This document shows, piece by piece, positions 1 to 6,232 of a stretch of 6,232 nucleotides of DNA. How positions within the stretch are numbered: position 1 is the stretch's first letter; each line of letters opens with the position of its first letter. Source of the stretch: an uncultured Alphaproteobacteria bacterium (lineage in GTDB: Bacteria > Pseudomonadota > Alphaproteobacteria > Rhodobacterales > Rhodobacteraceae); the NCBI GenBank assembly GCA_902580265.1, contig CACHJY010000045.1, positions 1 through 6,232 of the forward strand. Direction: 5' to 3'. Made by a program: the position numbers and the translations under genes. The notes below the pieces were generated by a model. It saw only the letters and a program-made list of their open reading frames with translations. It made no database searches and was not told where the DNA came from.

Positions 1-21
1 GCTCGCCTACCTGTATTTAAT

Positions 22-41
22 AAAGGAGCAATCCTTTTTTT
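22..41 (+). terminator. Short terminator-like hairpin before rplJ
   Basis: AAAGGA (22-27) pairs perfectly with TCCTTT (32-37) around a GCAA tetraloop of the stable GNRA class, and the T run covers 35-41. The shape is that of an intrinsic terminator, but the stem is only 6 bp with two G-C pairs and the T run is partly used in the stem. It could end some upstream rplKA transcripts, act as an attenuator in the rplJ leader, or be only a structural part of the leader. Confidence 0.35.
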
Positions 42-78
42 GCGTCTCGCGCTCAAAGTAGTCAGGGACACACATGTT

Positions 79-82
79 GGAG
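79..82 (+). promoter_or_regulatory. Ribosome binding site deciding the TTG start of rplJ
   Basis: GGAG sits 8 bases before the TTG at 91, a normal Shine-Dalgarno distance. An in-frame TAG at 88-90 immediately precedes that TTG, so no longer form of the protein is possible. The next in-frame ATG encodes residue 36 and would remove conserved N-terminal sequence. Confidence 0.7.
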
Positions 83-90
83 TTGTATAG

Positions 91-597
91 TTGGATAGAG
101 CTAGAAAAGAACAGGTAGTAAGTCAGTTAAAAGATGTATTTGAGCACGCCGGTATTATTGTTGCTGCTAAATACACTGGTATTACTGTAGCTGAAATGTC
201 AGATCTTAGAAACAAGATGCGGGAAAATAGTGCGAACGTTCGGGTAGCAAAGAACAGACTTGCACGTATTGCTATAGAAAAGTCGCCACCTGAGGGCATG
301 AAGCATTTGCTAGTTGACCAAATAGTTCTTATGTACTCAGAAGACCCAGTCACAGCAGCTAAAATATCTGTTGAATTTGCAAAAACCAACGAAAATCTCA
401 AAATCGTTGGCGGAGCAATGGGTGACAAGATCTTGGACTCTAATGGTGTAACTGAAGTTTCAAAGCTACCTTCAAGAGAAGAAGTGTTATCGAGTGTAAG
501 CGCTCTTCTGGTAGCACCAGGAGGCTGCTTGGTATCAAACTTGACTGGTCCGGCTTCAGCGATCGCAGGCGTTTTAGAAAATACTGGAGGAGACTAG
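91..597 (+). CDS. rplJ: 50S ribosomal protein L10
   Basis: L10 anchors the ribosomal stalk to 23S rRNA and carries L7/L12 dimers on its C-terminal helix. The 168-residue length is normal for the family. Visible landmarks are the N-terminal DRARKEQVV segment typical of alphaproteobacterial L10, the conserved VAKNRLARIA at 52-61, YSEDPV at 82-87, GGAMG at 107-111, and LPSREE at 126-131. The C-terminal helix (about 131-165) holds AP at 142-143 and GP at 153-154. This 11-residue periodicity is what I recall for L10 proteins with three L12-binding segments, so three L12 dimers (a heptameric stalk) is a reasonable inference. The start is TTG, forced by the TAG just upstream and supported by GGAG 8 bases away. 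rplL follows after 47 bases, and the two are almost certainly cotranscribed. Autoregulation through the leader is known for the family but not shown here. Confidence 0.97.
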   Translation: MDRARKEQVVSQLKDVFEHAGIIVAAKYTGITVAEMSDLRNKMRENSANVRVAKNRLARIAIEKSPPEGMKHLLVDQIVLMYSEDPVTAAKISVEFAKTNENLKIVGGAMGDKILDSNGVTEVSKLPSREEVLSSVSALLVAPGGCLVSNLTGPASAIAGVLENTGGD

Positions 598-615
598 ATT
601 TAGTTTCCTCTTTAA

Positions 616-628
616 CTATAAAATATAG
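616..628 (+). repeat. Inverted repeat between rplJ and rplL
   Basis: CTATA (616-620) and TATAG (624-628) form a perfect 5-bp inverted repeat around AAA, ending 4 bases before the rplL Shine-Dalgarno. A competing arrangement pairs CTCT (608-611) with AGAG (627-630) and TTTC (604-607) with GAAA (637-640), leaving the Shine-Dalgarno mostly in a bulge. Both stems are A-T rich and weak, so a regulatory role is uncertain. Confidence 0.2.
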
Positions 629-632
629 AGAT

Positions 633-638
633 AGGTGA
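633..638 (+). promoter_or_regulatory. Strong ribosome binding site of rplL
   Basis: AGGTGA lies 6 bases before the rplL ATG at 645 and is close to the anti-Shine-Dalgarno complement. A strong site is expected because L7/L12 is needed in several copies per ribosome while L10, made from the same message, is needed once. Here L10 has a TTG start and L7/L12 an ATG with the better site. Confidence 0.7.
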
Positions 639-644
639 AAAATA

Positions 645-1037
645 ATGGCTGATTTAAAGAAACTTGCAGAAGATATTTCCAAGTTATCCCTTGTGGATGC
701 GGTAGAGTTGAAAAATATATTGAAGGATGAATACGGAATTGAGCCTGCTGCTGGGGGTGCGGTGATGGTAGCAGGAGCTGCTGCAGGTGCTGGTGGTGCT
801 GATGCAGCCTCTGGTGGTGATGAAAAAAGCGAATTCAATGTTATCCTAAAAGCAGCAGGCGATAAAAAGATCAATGTTATAAAGGAAGTTAGGACTATAA
901 CAGGATTGGGGTTAAAAGAAGCTAAAGACCTAGTCGAAGCCGGCGGAAAGACTGTCAAAGAAGGTGTGGCGAAGGATGAAGCTGAAGAAATAAAGAAAAA
1001 ACTTGAGGACGCAGGAGCTGAAGTCGAATTGTCTTAA
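645..1037 (+). CDS. rplL: 50S ribosomal protein L7/L12
   Basis: This is the mobile stalk protein that recruits and activates initiation, elongation and release-factor GTPases. It binds as dimers to L10. The N-terminal dimerisation and L10-binding helices span about residues 1-32. A flexible Ala/Gly-rich hinge follows at about 35-60, and a globular C-terminal domain covers about 62-130. The C-terminal domain contains the GTPase-contact segment KINVIKEVR, with K75, K80 and R83 matching E. coli K65, K70 and R73, followed by [13 protein letters not shown] at 86-98. At 130 residues it is slightly longer than the usual 120-126, and the extra length appears to be in the hinge. It starts at ATG after AGGTGA, 47 bases downstream of rplJ. 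The 155-base gap to rpoB is where partial termination or RNA processing usually separates ribosomal from polymerase expression. Confidence 0.97.
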   Translation: MADLKKLAEDISKLSLVDAVELKNILKDEYGIEPAAGGAVMVAGAAAGAGGADAASGGDEKSEFNVILKAAGDKKINVIKEVRTITGLGLKEAKDLVEAGGKTVKEGVAKDEAEEIKKKLEDAGAEVELS

Positions 1038-1052
1038 GAGCTTATACTAAAG

Positions 1053-1062
1053 ATGCAAACTT
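1053..1062 (+). repeat. 10-base repeat, copy 1 (rplL-rpoB spacer)
   Basis: ATGCAAACTT occurs here, 15 bases after the rplL stop, and again at 5341-5350, 11 bases after the rpoB stop. The sequences on either side do not match, so the repeat is exactly 10 bases. Its function is unknown and chance is possible. Confidence 0.4.
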
Positions 1063-1092
1063 CAGTAAAACAATACAAAAACTTAATCTCTT

Positions 1093-1116
1093 TTCGGGAG
1101 TGCTTCGGGAGAGCAC
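1093..1116 (+). promoter_or_regulatory. Hairpin and tandem repeat in the rplL-rpoB spacer
   Basis: TTCGGGAG occurs twice in tandem, at 1093-1100 and 1104-1111. Overlapping the second copy, GTGCT (1100-1104) pairs perfectly with AGCAC (1112-1116) around a 7-base loop. No T run follows, so this is not an intrinsic terminator. The position matches where many bacteria place an attenuator or RNase processing site between rplL and rpoB, but nothing here shows which, if either, applies. Confidence 0.3.
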
Positions 1117-1182
1117 ATGAATTGGAAGAGCTATTGAAATTTAATGATCTGGGTTCCCATTCAGATAAAAAAGACAAAGATC

Positions 1183-1187
1183 AGAGG
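1183..1187 (+). promoter_or_regulatory. Ribosome binding site of rpoB
   Basis: AGAGG lies 5 bases before the ATG at 1193. It shows that rpoB can initiate independently of the small upstream frame that ends across its start codon. Confidence 0.55.
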
Positions 1188-1192
1188 TTTCC

Positions 1193-4100
1193 ATGAGCAA
1201 AGATATATTCACAAAAAGCCGGATAAGAAAATATTTTGGAAAGATTAGGGAGGTGGCAGAAATGCCTAACCTTATAGAGGTGCAGAAGTCATCATACGAT
1301 TTATTTCTAAAATCTGGTGAGGGATCCGAGCCTGTAAAAGGAGAGGGGATAAGAGGAGCTTTTGAGTCAATCTTTCCAATAAACGATTTCAATGATACAG
1401 CGGTCTTGGAGTTCGTCTCATATGATTTGGAAAAGCCCAAGTATGATTTAGAGGAATGTCATCAAAGAGATCTCACCTTCGGGGCGCCTTTAAAGGTAAA
1501 GCTACGCTTGATCGTATTTGAAGTAGATGAGGAAAGTCAGTCAAAATCAGTTAAGGGAATTAAAGAGCAGGATGTGTACATGGGTGATATTCCTCTCATG
1601 ACACCCAATGGAACATTTTTAGTTAATGGGACAGAACGAGTTGTCGTTTCCCAGATGCATAGATCACCGGGAGTTTTTTTTGATAATGACAAAGGCAAGA
1701 CCCACTCTTCTGGTAAAATTCTTTTCACAAGTCGAATTATACCTTACAGAGGTTCTTGGCTAGATTTTGAGTTTGATGCCAAAGACCTTGTATTCGTTAG
1801 AATAGATCGAAGAAGGAAAATCCCTGTATCAACCCTTCTTTTTGCATTGGGACTAAGTCCAGAAGACATTTGCGAGACCTATTATGAGGAAGTTAAGTAT
1901 CGATTAAATGAAGGAAATAAGTGGTCGACTCCTTTTTACCCATCTCGATTTAGGGGAGTCAAACCCCTGTTTGACTTGGTTGATGCAGACACGGGCGAAC
2001 TGATTGCAGAAGCAGGAAAAAAGATCACTCCTAGGTTTGTTAAAGAAATTGAAGAGTCGAAATCCGTAAAGCACATTTTAGTACCGTTTGATTCTATAAT
2101 TGGTCGGTTTGCTTCACATGATATTATAAACGAAAAGACTGGTGAGATATGGTTGGAGGCTGGTGAAGAGATAACCTGCGATTTTGACCAGAAAAGTGGA
2201 TCAATAACCGGTGGGAACCTGAAAACGCTTTTCGATAACAATGTTACTGAAATATCTACGCTAGATATTGATCATGTGAATGTTGGTCCATACTTAAGAA
2301 ATACTATGGCTTCGGATAAGAACTTCAATCGCGAAATGGCCCTTGAGGACATATATAAAGTAATGAGGCCAGGAGAACCTCCTACAGTAGACGCTGCTGC
2401 AGATCTATTTGACTCTCTCTTTTTTGATGAGGAGAGGTATGACTTGTCAGCTGTCGGTAGGGTTAAACTGAATATGCGACTTGATCTCGACGCACCCGAT
2501 ACAATGCGAATACTCAGGAAGGAAGACATTATTGAGGTCATAAGAGCCTTGGTAGAATTGAAGGACGGCAAAGGTGAAATTGATGACATAGATCACTTGG
2601 GAAATCGAAGAGTAAGGTCTGTTGGCGAGCTTATGGAGAATCAGTATAGGGTCGGCTTGCTAAGAATGGAAAGAGCCATTAGAGAGAGGATGTCCTCTGT
2701 GGAGATAGATACTGTGATGCCCCAAGATCTGATTAATGCTAAACCGGCAGCTGCCGCTGTTAAAGAATTTTTTGGGTCTAGCCAATTATCACAATTTATG
2801 GATCAGACTAATCCATTATCTGAGGTCACTCACAAGAGACGTCTTTCTGCACTCGGTCCTGGAGGGTTAACTCGGGATAGAGCGGGATTTGAGGTTAGAG
2901 ATGTTCATCCAACTCATTATGGAAGAGTTTGCCCCATCGAAACCCCTGAAGGCCCAAACATAGGATTGATTAATTCTTTAGCTTCGTTCGCAAAAGTAAA
3001 TAAATATGGTTTCATTGAAACCCCATACAGGCGTGTTGATGGCGGAAAGGTTACCGATAACGTAGTTTACATGTCAGCGACAGAAGAGATGAAATACACG
3101 ATAGCCCAGGCTAATGCAAAGCTTAATAAGGACGACTCTTTTGAGAACGAATTAGTATCAACGCGGCGGTTTGGAGATTATATGCTATATCCATCCAATT
3201 CAGTTGATTATATTGATGTTTCACCAAAACAGTTAGTATCTGTAGCAGCTTCATTGATCCCTTTTTTAGAAAACGACGATGCCAATAGAGCATTGATGGG
3301 ATCAAATATGCAAAGACAAGCAGTGCCTTTGTTGACAGCTGATGCACCATTTGTTGGAACTGGAATGGAATCAATTGTCGCGAAAGACTCTGGTGCAGCA
3401 ATTGTGGCAAAGCGGTCAGGCGTGATTGACCAAGTCGATGCGATGAGGATCGTAGTAAGAGTAACAGATGAAGTCGATCTCGGCGATCATGGCGTTGATA
3501 TCTACAGGTTGAGAAAATTTCAAAGGTCCAATCAAAATACTTGTATCAATCAGCGACCGTTAGTGAAAAAAGGTGATCACGTACTGAAAGGTGAGGTTAT
3601 AGCTGATGGTCCTTCTACTGATATGGGTGAACTGGCATTAGGAAAGAATGTGTTGGTCGCTTTCATGCCATGGAACGGTTATAATTATGAAGACTCAATT
3701 TTGATTTCGGAAAGGCTTGTTAAAGATGATGTGTTTACTTCGGTACACATCGAAGAGTTTGAAGTTGCTGCTAGGGATACTAAGTTAGGTCCAGAAGAGA
3801 TAACGAGAGATATTCCAAATGTGGGCGAAGACTCCCTAAGAAACTTGGATGAAGCTGGAATTGTCTACATTGGAGCGGAAGTTGGACCGGGTGACATACT
3901 TGTAGGTAAGATTACCCCAAAGGGTGAAAGTCCAATGACCCCTGAAGAAAAACTTCTTAGAGCTATATTTGGTGAGAAAGCGTCAGATGTGAGAGATACG
4001 TCCCTTAGGATGGGGCCAGGAGACCATGGGACGGTAGTGGAAGTAAGAGTTTTTAATCGGCATGGAATAGAAAAAGACGAGCGAGCCTTACAGAATGAGC

Positions 4101-5329
4101 GACATGAAATAGAGCGATTGAGTCGGGATAGAGACGATGGTATCGAGATCTTAGAGAGAAACATATATTCAAGATTAAAAGATCTTTTGATTGGCAAGAA
4201 AATCAATGATGGGCCAAAAGCTGCCGTAAAAGGGTCAAAGATAGCACAAGATACTCTTGATAGTGTGTCGAAAGGACTTTGGTGGAAGTTTTCTTTAGAG
4301 TCAGAAGATGATGCAAAAAAAATGGAAGCACTACAGGATCAATTCGAGAAGCAAAAAAGGATTGCAAACGATTCTTACCAAGACAAAGTCGAAAAGGTTA
4401 GAAGAGGAGACGATTTGCCACCTGGCGTTATGAAAATGGTTAAAGTCTTTGTAGCTGTTAAACGAAAGCTCCAACCAGGCGATAAGATGGCGGGAAGGCA
4501 CGGTAATAAAGGTGTCATCTCAAAAGTTGTGCCGGAAGAGGATATGCCCTTTTTGGAAGATGGGACAACAGTAGATCTAGTTTTAAATCCTCTTGGAGTG
4601 CCAAGCAGAATGAATGTCGGTCAAATCCTGGAGACTCACATGGGGTGGGCTGCAAAATCACTTGGAGATTCCATTAACAAAGCAATATCTGAGTTCAAGA
4701 AAAGCAATGATGAGAAAGTTCTGGAGAAAGCATTGTCAAATGCATATAGTAGCGATGAATTTAACAAACAAATTAAAGGGTTATCAGCCGATGACTTGCT
4801 TGCTGTAGCTAGTAATGTTAAAACAGGTGTACCCATTGCAACTCCGGTCTTTGATGGGGCGAAAGAGAGTGACGTTACGGAGGCTCTCAAAAGAGCTGGT
4901 TTAGACGAAAGTGCTCAGTCAATTCTTTTCGATGGAAGGACAGGAGAGCAATTTGCGAGACCGGTTACCGTTGGTGTAAAGTATATATTGAAATTGCATC
5001 ACTTGGTAGACGAGAAAATACACGCAAGGTCTACCGGCCCATATAGTTTGGTTACTCAACAACCTTTGGGTGGAAAAGCGCAATTCGGAGGTCAAAGATT
5101 TGGTGAAATGGAAGTTTGGGCTTTGGAAGCTTATGGAGCGGCGTACTCACTGCAAGAGATGTTAACTGTTAAATCCGATGACGTGGCTGGAAGAACAAAG
5201 GTATATGAGAGTATTGTTAAGGGCGAAGATAACTTTGAAGCTGGGATCCCAGAGTCATTTAACGTGCTGGTGAAAGAAATTCGATCTTTGGGTCTCAACA
5301 TAGAACTTTTGGATGATGAAATTAATTAG
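1193..5329 (+). CDS. rpoB: DNA-directed RNA polymerase subunit beta
   Basis: RpoB forms one pincer of RNA polymerase and, with RpoC, the active site. At 1378 residues it is complete and of normal alphaproteobacterial length (E. coli has 1342). The N-terminus RIRKYFGKI at 10-18 leads into the protrusion and lobe domains, with RSPGVFF at 157-163. The rifampicin pocket runs from [10 protein letters not shown] through [14 protein letters not shown]536, D537, H547 and S552 match E. coli M515, D516, H526 and S531, so classic resistance sites carry the sensitive residues. T539 replaces E. coli N518, which is usual in alphaproteobacteria. [10 protein letters not shown] (825-834) holds E833 and D834, equal to E813 and D814. 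The flap-tip helix [10 protein letters not shown] is at 917-926. KMAGRHGNK (1098-1106) supplies catalytic-region lysines K1098 and K1106, equal to K1065 and K1073. [27 protein letters not shown] begins at 1290. Residues about 1156-1208 form the variable segment before the C-terminal clamp part. No frameshift or unusual insertion is seen. Confidence 0.99.
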   Translation: MSKDIFTKSRIRKYFGKIREVAEMPNLIEVQKSSYDLFLKSGEGSEPVKGEGIRGAFESIFPINDFNDTAVLEFVSYDLEKPKYDLEECHQRDLTFGAPLKVKLRLIVFEVDEESQSKSVKGIKEQDVYMGDIPLMTPNGTFLVNGTERVVVSQMHRSPGVFFDNDKGKTHSSGKILFTSRIIPYRGSWLDFEFDAKDLVFVRIDRRRKIPVSTLLFALGLSPEDICETYYEEVKYRLNEGNKWSTPFYPSRFRGVKPLFDLVDADTGELIAEAGKKITPRFVKEIEESKSVKHILVPFDSIIGRFASHDIINEKTGEIWLEAGEEITCDFDQKSGSITGGNLKTLFDNNVTEISTLDIDHVNVGPYLRNTMASDKNFNREMALEDIYKVMRPGEPPTVDAAADLFDSLFFDEERYDLSAVGRVKLNMRLDLDAPDTMRILRKEDIIEVIRALVELKDGKGEIDDIDHLGNRRVRSVGELMENQYRVGLLRMERAIRERMSSVEIDTVMPQDLINAKPAAAAVKEFFGSSQLSQFMDQTNPLSEVTHKRRLSALGPGGLTRDRAGFEVRDVHPTHYGRVCPIETPEGPNIGLINSLASFAKVNKYGFIETPYRRVDGGKVTDNVVYMSATEEMKYTIAQANAKLNKDDSFENELVSTRRFGDYMLYPSNSVDYIDVSPKQLVSVAASLIPFLENDDANRALMGSNMQRQAVPLLTADAPFVGTGMESIVAKDSGAAIVAKRSGVIDQVDAMRIVVRVTDEVDLGDHGVDIYRLRKFQRSNQNTCINQRPLVKKGDHVLKGEVIADGPSTDMGELALGKNVLVAFMPWNGYNYEDSILISERLVKDDVFTSVHIEEFEVAARDTKLGPEEITRDIPNVGEDSLRNLDEAGIVYIGAEVGPGDILVGKITPKGESPMTPEEKLLRAIFGEKASDVRDTSLRMGPGDHGTVVEVRVFNRHGIEKDERALQNERHEIERLSRDRDDGIEILERNIYSRLKDLLIGKKINDGPKAAVKGSKIAQDTLDSVSKGLWWKFSLESEDDAKKMEALQDQFEKQKRIANDSYQDKVEKVRRGDDLPPGVMKMVKVFVAVKRKLQPGDKMAGRHGNKGVISKVVPEEDMPFLEDGTTVDLVLNPLGVPSRMNVGQILETHMGWAAKSLGDSINKAISEFKKSNDEKVLEKALSNAYSSDEFNKQIKGLSADDLLAVASNVKTGVPIATPVFDGAKESDVTEALKRAGLDESAQSILFDGRTGEQFARPVTVGVKYILKLHHLVDEKIHARSTGPYSLVTQQPLGGKAQFGGQRFGEMEVWALEAYGAAYSLQEMLTVKSDDVAGRTKVYESIVKGEDNFEAGIPESFNVLVKEIRSLGLNIELLDDEIN

Positions 5330-5340
5330 TTGCTTGCGAA

Positions 5341-5350
5341 ATGCAAACTT
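5341..5350 (+). repeat. 10-base repeat, copy 2 (rpoB-rpoC spacer)
   Basis: This is the second exact copy of ATGCAAACTT, placed shortly after the rpoB stop. In this copy the ATG would be followed two codons later by TAA, so the shared sequence is not explained by a shared peptide. If it matters, it acts as RNA or DNA. Confidence 0.4.
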
Positions 5351-5361
5351 AAACATTTTAT

Positions 5362-6232
<871 letters not shown>

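Larger units (their letters stand above)
1..90 (+). promoter_or_regulatory. Untranslated leader upstream of rplJ
   Basis: This stretch lies directly before rplJ and does not resemble the C-terminus of ribosomal protein L1 (rplA), the usual upstream gene, in any forward frame. In many bacteria the rplJ leader RNA binds the L10-L12 complex, which then represses translation of its own message. Three elements visible here could serve such control: a GCAA-loop hairpin with a T tract (22-41), a segment at 7-14 perfectly complementary to rplJ bases 111-118, and a short ORF starting at 74 that overlaps the rplJ start. I could not fold a convincing copy of the conserved L10-leader kink-turn; its 5' part may lie outside the window. 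No promoter is claimed; any promoter is probably further upstream. Confidence 0.5.
1053..1196 (+). other. Possible 47-codon ORF overlapping the rpoB start
   Basis: An ATG at 1053 opens a 47-codon frame that closes with the TGA at 1194-1196, overlapping the rpoB ATG as ATGA, the classic arrangement for translational coupling. The predicted peptide is hydrophilic, with a Lys/Asp-rich C-terminal part, no signal peptide and no membrane segment. I recognise no family. The frame is the same as that of rplL, with only the rplL TAA and five codons between them. Against a real gene: no good Shine-Dalgarno lies at a proper distance before 1053, rpoB has its own site, and 47 open codons can arise by chance. 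It may be a coupling leader peptide or nothing. Confidence 0.2.

Noticed and set aside
1..90. Forward frame open from base 1 to the TAG at 88-90, possibly the end of rplA
   Set aside because: Its translation does not resemble the L1 C-terminus and contains the hairpin and T tract; 29 open codons are unremarkable.
440..958. 172-codon open frame on the minus strand across rplJ and rplL
   Set aside because: It is antisense to two certain genes and spans their spacer. Its composition (Ser, Pro, Ala and Leu runs) is what the reverse complement of an Ala/Gly/Lys-rich gene gives, and it resembles no known family.
1141..1440. Minus-strand open frame across the rpoB start
   Set aside because: It is antisense to conserved RpoB sequence with no recognisable product. 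The same applies to the other minus-strand frames within rpoB and rpoC (for example 1936-2241, 2272-2589, 3123-3410, 3865-4206, 4636-4890, 5885-6076).
1674..1681. Run of eight T in rpoB as a slippage site
   Set aside because: It encodes conserved Val-Phe-Phe in RSPGVFF, the frame continues normally on both sides, and no alternative product is evident.
2771..2880. Rifampicin-region substitution (T539 in place of E. coli N518) as a resistance change
   Set aside because: Threonine here is the usual alphaproteobacterial residue as far as I recall, and the main resistance positions D537, H547 and S552 are the sensitive type.
4614..4808. 64-codon plus-strand frame inside rpoB
   Set aside because: It is an alternative frame of rpoB, where the rpoB frame encodes well-conserved sequence. 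There is no independent support for translation.

Overview
The window is a stretch of the bacterial rplKAJL-rpoBC cluster. All genes are on the + strand in canonical order: rplJ (ribosomal protein L10), rplL (L7/L12), rpoB (RNA polymerase beta) and the first fifth of rpoC (beta prime), which runs off the right edge. There are no RNA genes, mobile elements, CRISPR arrays or minus-strand genes that I can support.

Organism: the proteins read as alphaproteobacterial and, from memory of family sequences, most like Rhodobacterales. Examples are an L10 with the YSEDPV, GGAMG and PSREE segments, a RpoB rifampicin region reading [15 protein letters not shown], and a RpoC N-terminus with the [14 protein letters not shown] and [10 protein letters not shown] segments. 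G+C is only about 40% by eye in sampled lines, well below the usual value for cultured Rhodobacteraceae. This fits a low-GC, possibly marine, relative, but that placement is inference.

Layout: 1-90 is an untranslated leader before rplJ, with a short GCAA-loop hairpin followed by a T tract, a possible upstream ORF, and an 8-base segment complementary to early rplJ codons. rplJ (91-597) starts at TTG. A 47-base gap with a strong ribosome binding site leads to rplL (645-1037). A 155-base spacer follows, holding a hairpin, a tandem repeat and a 47-codon open frame that overlaps the rpoB start as ATGA. rpoB is 1193-5329. A 43-base spacer with a good Shine-Dalgarno leads to rpoC (5373 to the end).

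Function: L10 and L7/L12 form the ribosomal stalk that recruits translational GTPases. Beta and beta prime form the RNA polymerase catalytic core. Their clustering lets ribosome and polymerase synthesis be co-regulated, classically by L10-L12 binding the rplJ leader and by partial attenuation or processing between rplL and rpoB. I found no undescribed system. The points worth a second look are all in the short noncoding gaps: structures around the rplJ start, the small frame ahead of rpoB, and a 10-base sequence shared by the rplL-rpoB and rpoB-rpoC spacers.
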